Below are positions 1-7,400 of a stretch of 13,156 nucleotides of DNA, piece after piece. Made by a program: the position numbers and the translations under genes. Position 1 is the stretch's first letter. Each line of letters opens with the position of its first letter. The stretch comes from JALORV01 sp044225415 (GTDB lineage Bacteria > Pseudomonadota > Gammaproteobacteria > Burkholderiales > Burkholderiaceae_F): assembly GCA_044225415.1 (NCBI GenBank), contig JBGAIO010000084.1, positions 1-13,156 of the forward strand, read 5' to 3'. The notes beneath the pieces were generated by a model that was not told where the DNA came from, made no database searches, and worked only from the letters and a program-made list of their open reading frames with translations.

Positions 1-1
1 C

Positions 2-637
2 TTCACGGAGGCCGAGCTGCGCGCAGCCGTCGAAGCAGCGAGCCAATGGGGAACGTTCGTCACGGTGCACGCGTACACACCCGAGACGATCCGCCTGGCA
101 GTGGCCGCGGGCGTGCTGTGCGTCGAGCACGGCCACCTGATGGACGAGGCCACGGCGAAGCTGCTCGCCGACAAGGGCGTCTGGCTCAGCATCCAGCCGT
201 TTCCCGAAGAGATCGCGGCCGCATTTCCGCGGGGCTCGTTCGAGTGGGAGAAGGCACAGCGGATCCTCACCGGCACCGACACTGCCTACAAGCTGGCGCG
301 CAAGTACCGGCTGAAGGTCGCCTTCGGCACCGACATCCTGTTCTCGCCCGCACTGGCCGAGCGGCAGACGGCACTGCTGGCGCGAGTGGCGCGCTGGTAC
401 ACGCCCGCTGAAACGCTGGCGATGGCGACCGGCACGAACGCGCAGCTGCTCGCCCTGTCGGGCAAGCGCAATCCCTACCCGGGCAAGCTCGGTGTCGTCG
501 AGGAAGGCGCGTTCGCCGACCTGCTACTGGTCGATGGCAATCCGGTGGAGAACATCCGGCTGCTGGAAGATCCGCAACGGAATTTCGTGGTGATCATGAA
601 GGACGGCAAGGTGTACAAGAACACGCTGCGGAACTGA
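2..637 (+). CDS. Imidazolonepropionase-like amidohydrolase, C-terminal part (5' end outside window)
   Basis: The reading frame is open from the first bases of the window to the TGA at 635-637, giving 211 residues of a protein that starts upstream. It is the C-terminal half of a TIM-barrel metal-dependent amidohydrolase (COG1228 type). Visible metal-site residues are H23 in TVHAY, H43/H45 in EHGH, and D111 in FGTD, the usual aspartate at the end of the barrel. The tail (MATGTNAQLLALSG, then PGKLGVVEEGAFADLLLVDGNP) is the conserved C-terminal beta-sandwich return typical of the family. Many relatives are exported and act on dipeptides or other cyclic amides, but the N-terminus with any signal peptide and the first HxH motif is missing here, so substrate and location cannot be given. 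A GTG at 65 could be mistaken for a start, but the protein clearly continues upstream of it. Confidence 0.93.
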   Translation, partial: FTEAELRAAVEAASQWGTFVTVHAYTPETIRLAVAAGVLCVEHGHLMDEATAKLLADKGVWLSIQPFPEEIAAAFPRGSFEWEKAQRILTGTDTAYKLARKYRLKVAFGTDILFSPALAERQTALLARVARWYTPAETLAMATGTNAQLLALSGKRNPYPGKLGVVEEGAFADLLLVDGNPVENIRLLEDPQRNFVVIMKDGKVYKNTLRN

Positions 638-694
638 TTCGCCGCCGGGACGGCGCGTCACGGCGGCCGATTCAGGCGATCGGCAGCGCAGCGG

Positions 695-1102
695 TCATCG
701 CCACCACCCGCTCCACAGCGCACCGCGCGGACCGGGCGCGGCGCTCACCACGCGCAATGGACGTTGCTGCAGCGAGCGGGCGGGCAGGATCTCGGGGCGC
801 GGCGGCCGCGGATGCGGCGCCAGCGCGCCCTGCACCGAAGGACAAGCGCGCGCGGCTCCGGCATGCAGCGCAGTCGTCGCCGCCTCCCAGTCCTGCATCG
901 TCGTCTCGGTGACGCTCAGCGCCAGCGCGTCGCGCTCCATTGCCTGCATGCGGCCCCCGCCGTCGTTGTGGTCCGGCGGCGCCGAACCTGCGGAGCAATC
1001 ATCGGCTGCGGGGACCGGGACTGGACACGGCGCAATCCGGGCTCCGGCTGCGGAAAATCCGACAAACGACAAAGGTGGATCCCCGCTTTCGCGGGGATCC
1101 AT
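695..1102 (-). CDS. Doubtful hypothetical ORF, possibly a degraded gene remnant
   Basis: I do not recognise this 135-codon ORF. Its ATG (1102-1100) lies at the edge of the REP-like hairpin and has a good Shine-Dalgarno sequence, AGGAG at 1113-1109 with a six-base gap. The first ~50 codons run through the hairpin and use many A/T third positions, unlike real genes nearby. From an internal ATG at 949 onward, about 83% of third codon positions are G or C and the peptide (MERDALALSVTETTMQDWEA...) looks more protein-like. The end, LRVVS...LWSGWW, faintly recalls the C-terminal part of ImuB-type Y-family polymerases, but this is far too little to name it. It may be a gene remnant, a small gene starting at 949, or chance. 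Confidence 0.2.
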   Translation of the reverse strand: MDPRESGDPPLSFVGFSAAGARIAPCPVPVPAADDCSAGSAPPDHNDGGGRMQAMERDALALSVTETTMQDWEAATTALHAGAARACPSVQGALAPHPRPPRPEILPARSLQQRPLRVVSAAPGPRGALWSGWWR

Positions 1103-1105
1103 TTT
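1072..1105. repeat. REP/dRS3-like palindromic element, possible weak bidirectional terminator
   Basis: A perfect 10-bp inverted repeat (GGATCCCCGC at 1077-1086, loop TTTC, GCGGGGATCC at 1091-1100) extends outwards through T1076-A1101, two G-T pairs and two A-T pairs to 1072/1105. Translated, it gives WIPAFAG in one direction and MDPRESGDP in the other, signatures seen in many proteobacterial genomes where such dispersed extragenic palindromes are read through. It lies about 50 bases past the YqhA-family stop and may help end that transcript. The following T-runs are short on both strands, so terminator activity is only suggested. Confidence 0.65.
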
Positions 1106-1149
1106 GATCTCCTGTCTGCACGTTCACCTGCAGCACGTTGTCCAGGCCT

Positions 1150-1623
1150 TCACGACTTGCCCTTCGACACCGACAGGAAGTACGACAGCGCGGCGACGAC
1201 CACGGCGATTGCAACACCGAGACCCAGCAACTCCCGCTCGCCGTTCCACGCCACCACCTGCCCGAGGAACAGCACCGCGAGCACCACGATCACCACGCCG
1301 ACCAGCTTCAGCTTCAGGTCGTCGAAGGTGCGGATCTGCAGCCATTCGGGCAGATCCAGGTTCGCGTCGATGAACAGTTCGTACAGCCCGAGGGCGATCA
1401 TCAGCAGCACGGTGCCGAGCAGGAACAGGTCGACGATCTCGATGAAATGCAGCGCCAGCGCCTTCGCGCCCTTGCTGCTGACCTCGGCCGCCTGGACCGC
1501 ATCGACGATGACCACGCCGGTCTCGATGAAGCCGTAGACGAACAGCGCCAGCGACGCCGCCAGCGAGCCGATCACCGCCGCGATGACGAGATAGCGACTG
1601 GCACCGAGCAGGGGTCGCAGCAT
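1150..1623 (-). CDS. YqhA / UPF0114 family membrane protein
   Basis: This 157-residue protein matches the UPF0114 (YqhA) family in length (E. coli YqhA is about 164) and pattern. It has four likely membrane helices, around residues 10-30, 60-85, 106-125 and 132-150. Loop sequences such as YELFID and PEWLQIRTFDDLK are characteristic of the family. The start MLRPLLG at 1623 is chosen over in-frame upstream codons because GGAGA sits at 1633-1629, five bases ahead, and the upstream extension is low-complexity and overlaps ilvA. The gene follows ilvA on the same strand after 19 bases, so it is probably expressed from the ilvA promoter. The family's molecular function is not established; an inner-membrane transport or stress-related role is only a guess. 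Confidence 0.9.
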   Translation of the reverse strand: MLRPLLGASRYLVIAAVIGSLAASLALFVYGFIETGVVIVDAVQAAEVSSKGAKALALHFIEIVDLFLLGTVLLMIALGLYELFIDANLDLPEWLQIRTFDDLKLKLVGVVIVVLAVLFLGQVVAWNGERELLGLGVAIAVVVAALSYFLSVSKGKS

Positions 1624-1642
1624 GCGGGTCTCCGTTGTGTCG

Positions 1643-3181
1643 TCAGGCGAGGAACAGCCGGTACGCCGGATTGGCCGTCTCATCCCAATGCCGGTAGCCG
1701 AGCTCCTGCAGGAACTTCCGGAACGCAGCGAGCTCACCATCCGGCACCTGCAGGCCCACCAGCACGCGCGAGTAGTCCGCGCCCTGGTTGCGGTAGTGGA
1801 ACATCGAGATGTTCCAGCCGGGCCGCATGCTGGTCAGGAAGCGCATCAGGGCACCCGGTCGCTCGGGAAACTCGAAGCGCAGCACGCGTTCGCCGACCGC
1901 GAGCGCGCTCTTGCCGCCGACCATGTAGCGCACGTGTTCGGCGGACAGCTCGTCGTGGGTCAGGTCGACGGTGGCATAGCCGTGGCGATTGAAGGAGCGC
2001 GCGAGCTTCTCGTTGTCCCCCGCATTCGACGTCGCGATGCCGACGAACACCTGCGCCTGCCGCGCATCGCTGATGCGGTAGTTGAACTCGGTAACGTTGC
2101 GGTTGCCGACCAGTTCGCAGAAGCGGCGGAAGCTGCCCCGCTCTTCCGGAATGGTCACCGCGAACAGCGCCTCGCGCGCCTCGCCGACTTCGGTGCGCTC
2201 CGCGACGAAGCGCAACCGGTCGAAGTTCATGTTGGCGCCGCTCGCCACGGCCACCAGCGTCAATCCCTTCGACTTCGCGTCCGGTGCATGACGCGCGGCC
2301 CATGCCTTCAGTCCGGCCACCGACAGCGCGCCGGCCGGCTCGAGGATCGAGCGCGTGTCGGCGAACACATCCTTGATGGCGGCGCAGATCGCGTCGGTGT
2401 CGACGCTGACGATCGCGTCGACGTACTTGCGGCACAGCCTGAAGGTCTCCTCGCCGACCTGGCGCACGGCCGTGCCGTCGGAAAACAGGCCCACGTCCGC
2501 CAGTTGCACGCGCCGCTTCGCCGCGACCGAACGTGCCATCGCATCGGAATCGTGCGTCTGCACTCCGATCACCTGCACCTCGGGCGCGAGCGCCTTGACG
2601 TAGGCCGCGATGCCTGCGGCCAGTCCGCCGCCGCCGATCGGCACGAACACCGCATGCAGCGGTCCGTGGTCGGAGGGATGGTGCTGGCGCAGGATCTCCA
2701 TCGCGATCGTGCCCTGCCCCGCGATGACGTCGGGATCGTCGAAGGGATGCACGAAAGTCAGGCGGCGCTTCGCCTGCAGCGCACGCGCGTGCGCATAGGC
2801 GTCGGAATACGAGTCGCCGTGCAGTTCCACCTCGGCGTCGCGCGCCAGCACCGCCTCGACCTTGACCTGCGGCGTCGTGACCGGCATCACGATGACGGCG
2901 CGGCAGCCGAGCTGCTGCGCGGCCAGCGCCACGCCCTGCGCGTGGTTGCCGGCCGAGGCCGCGATCACGCCGCGCTTGAGCTCGCCCGCCGGCAGCCGCG
3001 CCATGCGGTTGTACGCGCCGCGCAGCTTGAAGCTCTTCACCGGCTGCAGGTCCTCGCGCTTGAGCAGCACGCGGTGGCCGATGCGCGCCGACAGTCGCGG
3101 GGCGTCTTCCAGCGGCGATTCGATCGCCACGTCGTAGACGCGCGCGGTCAGTATCCGGCGCAGGTATTCCTGTGCAGGCAT
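1643..3181 (-). CDS. ilvA: Threonine ammonia-lyase, biosynthetic (threonine dehydratase)
   Basis: This is the PLP enzyme that deaminates L-threonine to 2-oxobutanoate, the first committed step of isoleucine synthesis, in the cytoplasm. At 512 residues it matches biosynthetic IlvA (514 in E. coli). Visible motifs are the PLP lysine K52 in SFKLRGAYN, the substrate loop SAGNHAQG (76-83) and the phosphate-binding GGGGL (183-187). The C-terminal ~180 residues carry two ACT-like modules (around ERGSFRRFCELVGNRNVTEFNY and ERPGALMRFLTSMRPGWNISMF), the site of isoleucine feedback inhibition in the family; their presence separates it from the short catabolic TdcB type. The start MPAQEYLRRIL at 3181 is supported by a purine-rich GGGGGAGGG (3199-3191) and by family length. 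Upstream in-frame codons would overlap srkA. It is divergent from srkA (73-bp gap) and leads a likely two-gene unit with the YqhA-family gene. Confidence 0.96.
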   Translation of the reverse strand: MPAQEYLRRILTARVYDVAIESPLEDAPRLSARIGHRVLLKREDLQPVKSFKLRGAYNRMARLPAGELKRGVIAASAGNHAQGVALAAQQLGCRAVIVMPVTTPQVKVEAVLARDAEVELHGDSYSDAYAHARALQAKRRLTFVHPFDDPDVIAGQGTIAMEILRQHHPSDHGPLHAVFVPIGGGGLAAGIAAYVKALAPEVQVIGVQTHDSDAMARSVAAKRRVQLADVGLFSDGTAVRQVGEETFRLCRKYVDAIVSVDTDAICAAIKDVFADTRSILEPAGALSVAGLKAWAARHAPDAKSKGLTLVAVASGANMNFDRLRFVAERTEVGEAREALFAVTIPEERGSFRRFCELVGNRNVTEFNYRISDARQAQVFVGIATSNAGDNEKLARSFNRHGYATVDLTHDELSAEHVRYMVGGKSALAVGERVLRFEFPERPGALMRFLTSMRPGWNISMFHYRNQGADYSRVLVGLQVPDGELAAFRKFLQELGYRHWDETANPAYRLFLA

Positions 3182-3198
3182 CGCGCCTGGCCCTCCCC

Positions 3199-3210
3199 CG
3201 ACGATCGTCG
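3199..3210. promoter_or_regulatory. Perfect 12-bp palindrome in the ilvA-srkA divergent spacer
   Basis: CGACGATCGTCG is fully self-complementary and sits 18-29 bases upstream of the ilvA ATG, directly beside its Shine-Dalgarno sequence, in the only 73 bases between two divergent genes. It could be an operator or a short hairpin in the ilvA leader. In DNA this GC-rich, CG/GAT-type palindromes also arise by chance, so the call is tentative. Confidence 0.25.
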
Positions 3211-3241
3211 TGTTGTCCGGTGAAGGTACCACGCACTGCCC

Positions 3242-3247
3242 TACCAT
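3242..3247 (+). promoter_or_regulatory. Possible -10 box for srkA
   Basis: TACCAT matches four of six bases of the sigma-70 -10 consensus and lies seven bases before the srkA ATG, which has no Shine-Dalgarno sequence. With a 16-bp spacer the -35 position would be GTGAAG, sharing only the TGA core with TTGACA. If real, the transcript would start at or next to the start codon. The evidence is weak. Confidence 0.25.
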
Positions 3248-3254
3248 TGCGTCG

Positions 3255-4289
3255 ATGAACGCAGACAGCGATGGCGATGCCGCCGACCTCCGCACACAGC
3301 CCTACGCCGGGCTGACGCCCGACGTCTGCCTGAACGCACTGGACAGCGTCGGACTCTTCACGACCGGTTCACTGCTGGCGTTGAACAGCTACGAGAACCG
3401 GGTGTTCCAGGTCGGCGTCGAAGCCGACGACGGTCGCGCGGGCTTCGTGGTCGCGAAGTTCTATCGCCCAGGGCGCTGGAGCGATGCGCAGATCCTCGAG
3501 GAACACGTGTTCGTCGCCGAACTGGCGGCTGCCGAGATCACCGCCGTGCCGCCGCTCTCACTAGGCGGCAGCACGCTCAACGTGTTCGACGGCTTCCGCT
3601 TCGCAGTCTTCCCGCGCCGCGGCGGCCGCGCGCCGCTGCTCGACGATCCGGACGTGCTTGAGTGGATCGGTCGCTTCCTCGGCCGCATCCATGCGGTCGG
3701 CCGCGCGCAGCCCTTCGCGCATCGGCCCGCGCTCGATATCAAGAGCTTCGGACGCGAACCGCGCGCATGGCTGCTCGACAACGACTGGCTGCCGATCGAG
3801 CTGCGCAACGTCTATGCCGGCGTGTCGCAGCAGGCGCTCGACGGCGTCGAGCGCTGTTTCGAGCGCGCCGGCGACGTCCGCTCGCTGCGTCTGCATGGTG
3901 ACGTGCACGAGGGCAACGTGCTGTGGTACGACGGCCTGACCGACCACGGACCGCACTTCGTCGACTTCGACGACGCGCGCGGCGGCCCCGCGGTCCAGGA
4001 CCTGTGGATGCTGCTCGGCGCCGAGCGCGGCGAGCAGACGCAGCGGCTGTCCGACCTGCTGGCCGGCTACGAGGAGTTCAGCGACTTCGACCGCCGCGAA
4101 CTGCATCTGGTGGAAGCACTGCGGACACTGCGTCTCATTCACTACGCCGCGTGGATCGCGCGCCGCTGGCACGACCCGGCATTTCCGGCAGCGTTTCCGT
4201 GGTTCGACACGCCGCGCTACTGGGAAGCGCGCATCCTCGAACTGCGCGAGCAGATCGCGGCGATGAGCGAGGCACCGCTGCCGGCGTAA
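3255..4289 (+). CDS. srkA: SrkA-like stress response serine/threonine protein kinase (YihE/RdoA family)
   Basis: SrkA is a eukaryotic-like kinase with an aminoglycoside-phosphotransferase fold that phosphorylates proteins and, in E. coli, protects against stress-induced death downstream of the Cpx response. This 344-residue protein (E. coli SrkA 328) shows the family hallmarks: LNSYENRVFQV near residue 43, probable ATP lysine K68 in VVAKFYRP, catalytic loop HGDVHEGN (214-221) with the Asp-His-Asn set, and the metal-binding DFDD (237-240). MNADSDG at 3255 is the first ATG that does not run back into the ilvA leader; no clear Shine-Dalgarno precedes it. It is transcribed alone, divergent from ilvA. 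The gap to the next gene and that gene's own candidate promoter suggest separate expression. Identification as the SrkA family is firm; the physiological role is by analogy. Confidence 0.92.
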   Translation: MNADSDGDAADLRTQPYAGLTPDVCLNALDSVGLFTTGSLLALNSYENRVFQVGVEADDGRAGFVVAKFYRPGRWSDAQILEEHVFVAELAAAEITAVPPLSLGGSTLNVFDGFRFAVFPRRGGRAPLLDDPDVLEWIGRFLGRIHAVGRAQPFAHRPALDIKSFGREPRAWLLDNDWLPIELRNVYAGVSQQALDGVERCFERAGDVRSLRLHGDVHEGNVLWYDGLTDHGPHFVDFDDARGGPAVQDLWMLLGAERGEQTQRLSDLLAGYEEFSDFDRRELHLVEALRTLRLIHYAAWIARRWHDPAFPAAFPWFDTPRYWEARILELREQIAAMSEAPLPA

Positions 4290-4308
4290 TCGCGACAGGC
4301 GACGTGCA

Positions 4309-4327
4309 TGGGCGAGCCGCTTGCCCA
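4309..4327 (+). terminator. Hairpin after srkA, possible weak terminator
   Basis: GGGCGAG (4310-4316) pairs with CTTGCCC (4320-4326) around a CCG loop, with one G-T pair and an outer T-A pair, about 20 bases past the srkA stop. No T-run follows, so it may stabilise the 3' end or act with Rho rather than as a classical intrinsic terminator. Confidence 0.35.
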
Positions 4328-4337
4328 CACCTTGCCG

Positions 4338-4359
4338 AAGCTTGTCTCGGCACAAGCTT
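4338..4359. promoter_or_regulatory. Perfect 8-bp inverted repeat upstream of the oxidoreductase gene, candidate operator
   Basis: AAGCTTGT (4338-4345), a six-base spacer CTCGGC and ACAAGCTT (4352-4359) form a perfect dyad. The right arm falls where the -35 element would be for the TACAAT box at 4379, a common operator position. The spacer bases TCGGC (4347-4351) can also pair with GCCGA (4334-4338), so two mutually exclusive hairpins are possible if the segment is transcribed. Which regulator would bind is unknown. Confidence 0.4.
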
Positions 4360-4378
4360 TCGCTGCACTGCAAAAAGC

Positions 4379-4384
4379 TACAAT
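4379..4384 (+). promoter_or_regulatory. Candidate -10 box for the oxidoreductase gene
   Basis: TACAAT matches five of six bases of the sigma-70 consensus in an AT-richer patch (CAAAAAGCTACAAT) that stands out in this GC-rich region. No good TTGACA-like -35 is present at 16-18 bp, which would fit an activator- or repressor-controlled promoter overlapping the inverted repeat. Predicted transcription would begin near 4391, giving a leader of about 36 bases. Confidence 0.45.
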
Positions 4385-4426
4385 CCGTCCTCAAGCGTCA
4401 TCGCGGACTTCGCGGTCCCTTCTGTC

Positions 4427-7400
4427 ATGAACGCTCCTACGTCAGCCCACACGCTGCGTGCCGACCCTGCCGTCCTCGACGCGCCGGTGCGCCTGCGCGA
4501 GATTCCCTACAACTACACGTCGTTCTCCGATCGCGAGATCGTGATCCGGCTGCTGGGCGCGGATGCCTGGCGCGTGCTCGACGAGCTGCGCACCGAACGA
4601 CGCACCGGCCGCTCCGCGCGCATGCTGTACGAGGTGCTCGGCGACATCTGGGTCGTGCGCCGCAATCCGTACCTGCAGGACGACCTGCTCGACAATCCGA
4701 AGCGCCGCGCGATGCTGATCGAGGCGCTGCATCACCGGCTCGGCGAGATCGAGAAGCGCCGCGAGCCCGCCGACGCGGTGCGTGACGCAAAGGTGGGGCA
4801 GTTGCTCGACGCCGCGCGCGCCGCCGTGCAGGCCTTCGCGCAGGAATTCCGCAACACGTGGGACCTGCGCAAGACCGCGCGCCGCGCGCTGGCGCGTCAC
4901 ACCCGCGAAGACAACATCCGCTTCGACGGCTTTGCGCGCGTCTCGCACGTCACCGACGCCACCGACTGGCGCGTCGAGTATCCCTTCGTGGTACTGCAGC
5001 CGGATACCGAAGACGAGATTCCCGGGCTGGTGCGCGCCTGCGTCGAGCTCGGCCTCACCATCATTCCGCGCGGCGGCGGCACCGGCTACACCGGTGGCGC
5101 GATCCCGCTGACGCCGCTCGCAGCCGTGATCAACGTCGAGAAGCTGGAAGCGGTCGGCGAGGTCGAGGTGCGCACGCTGCCGGGCCTCGCAGCGCCCGTG
5201 CCCACGGTGTATTCCGAATCCGGCGTCGTCACCAACCGTGTCTCCGACGCGGCTGCCCGCGGCGGCTACGTGTTCGCGGTCGATCCGACGTCGGCCCAGT
5301 CGTCATGCATCGGCGGCAACATCGCCATGAACGCCGGCGGCAAGAAGGCCGTGCTGTGGGGCACCGCGCTCGACAACCTGGCGTGGTGGCGCATGGTCGA
5401 CCCCAATGGCGACTGGCTGGAAGTCGAGCGCATCGGCCACAACCTCGGCAAGATCCACGACGCGGCCGAGGCCGTGTTCGAGCTGACGTGGAAGGACGGC
5501 CGCCAGCCGGCGGCAAAGGCGAAGACGCTGCGCACCGAGCGCATCACCCTGCCCGGCGCGCGTTTCCGCAAGGCGGGACTCGGCAAGGACGTCACCGACA
5601 AGTTCCTCGGTGGGCTGCCGGGCATCCAGAAGGAAGGCTGCGACGGGCTGATCACGTCGGCGCGCTGGGTCGTGCATCGCATGCCGCCGCACATCCGCAC
5701 CGTGTGCCTGGAGTTCTTCGGACGCGCGCAGGAGGCGGTGCCGTCGATCGTCGAAATCACGGGCTACATGGCGCAGCATCCGGGCGGCGCGCTGCTGGCG
5801 GGCCTCGAACACCTCGACGACCGCTACCTGCGTGCAGTGAACTATGCGACCAAGTCGCGCCGCGGCGGACTGCCGAAGATGGTGCTGGTCGGCGACATCG
5901 TCGGCGACGACGAGGCGGCGGTCGCGCGCGCGGCGTCCGAAGTCGTGCGCATCGCCAACGCACGCAGTGGCGAAGGCTTCGTCGCGGCCACGCCCGAGGC
6001 CGGCAAGAAGTTCTGGCAGGAACGCGCGAAGACCGCGGCGATCTCCAAGCACACCAACGCGTTCAAGCTGAACGAGGACGTGGTGATCCCGCTGCCGCGC
6101 ATGGGCGAGTACACCGACGCGATCGAGCGCATCAACATCGAGCTGTCGATCGGCAACAAGCTCGAACTGCTCGACGCGCTGGACGACTACTTCGCGTCGC
6201 CCTTCCCGCTCGGCAAGACCGAGGACGCGGAACTCGACCGGCTGCCGCGCGCCGAGATCCTCGGCGACCGGGTCGAGCAGGCGCAGCAACTGATCGCCGT
6301 GGCGCGCCGGCGCTGGCAATGGCTGCTGGCGAACCTGGACAGGCCGCTCGCCGACGCGCAGCCGGAGCTGGCGGCGCTGGGCTACGACATCGCCGCGTCC
6401 ACGCGCGCGACGCGCATCATCGACGTGCTGCAGGACCATTCGATCCGCGTGTCGTGGAAGAACGAGATCCGCACGCCGCTGAAGCGCATCTTCGCCGGCG
6501 CGGCCTTCGCACCGGTGCTGCCCGAGGCCGACGCGATCCACGCGCGCGTGCTGCGCGGCCGCGTCTTCGTGGCGCTGCACATGCACGCCGGCGACGGCAA
6601 TGTGCACACCAACATCCCCGTCAACTCCGACAACTACGCGATGCTGCAGCGGGCCAATGCCGCGGTGGCGCGCATCATGCAGATCGCGCGCAGCCTGAAC
6701 GGCGTGATCTCGGGCGAGCACGGCATCGGCATCACCAAGCTCGAGTTCATCGACGAGGCCGAGACGGCGGAGTTCCGCGCCTACAAGGAACGGATCGATC
6801 CGCAGGGCCGCTTCAACAAGGGGAAGCTGCTGCCCGGCGCCGACCTGCGCAACGCCTACACGCCGAGCTTCGGCCTGATGGGCCACGAGTCGCTGATCAT
6901 GCAGCAGAGCGACATCAAGTCGATCTCCGACGCGATCAAGGACTGCCTGCGCTGCGGCAAGTGCAAGCCCGTGTGCTCGACGCACGTGCCGGGTTCGAAC
7001 CTGCTCTATTCGCCGCGCAACAAGGTGCTGGCGACCTCGCTGCTGATCGAGGCCTTCCTGTACGAGGAACAGACCCGGCGCGGCGTGTCGATCCGCCACT
7101 GGGACGAGTTCGGCGACGTTGCCGACCACTGCACCGTGTGCCACAAATGCCTGACGCCGTGCCCGGTCAACATCGACTTCGGCGACGTCAGCATGGCGAT
7201 GCGCCATCTGCTGCGCCGCATGGGCAAGAAGAAGTTCAATCCCGGCAGCGCCGCGTCGATGTTCTTCCTGAACGTCAAGGACCCGCAGACCATCAAGCTC
7301 GCGCGCACGGCGATGCTGCGCTGGGGCTATGCCGCACAGCGCCTCGGCCACCGCGTGCTGAAGCCGGCGGCGCTGAAGCAGACGGCGCGGCCGCCGGCGA

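Larger units (their letters stand above)
638..1149. other. Intergenic stretch without a recognised gene
   Basis: About 510 bases separate the amidohydrolase stop from the convergent YqhA-family gene. The stretch holds a weak GC hairpin just after the amidohydrolase stop (640-644 pairing with 651-655, six-base loop, no T-run), a REP-like inverted repeat at 1072-1105, and a doubtful minus-strand ORF (695-1102). Frames on the plus strand here give low-complexity Arg/Ala/Ser/Pro-rich translations that look like shadows. I see no tRNA, small RNA or insertion sequence. Confidence 0.6.

Noticed and set aside
640..655. Hairpin after the amidohydrolase stop as an intrinsic terminator
   Set aside because: Only a five-base stem (CGCCG/CGGCG) with no following T-run; such stems are common by chance in GC-rich DNA.
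1622..3223. A 533-codon plus-strand ORF
   Set aside because: It is antisense to ilvA, which has complete PLP and ACT-like motifs. The translation is rich in His/Arg/Ala without recognisable domains.
4349..4363. Possible sigma-54 promoter (GGCAC ... GC) before the oxidoreductase
   Set aside because: GG and GC are separated by 11 rather than 10 bases and the TTGC part is not matched, while a good sigma-70-type TACAAT lies just downstream.
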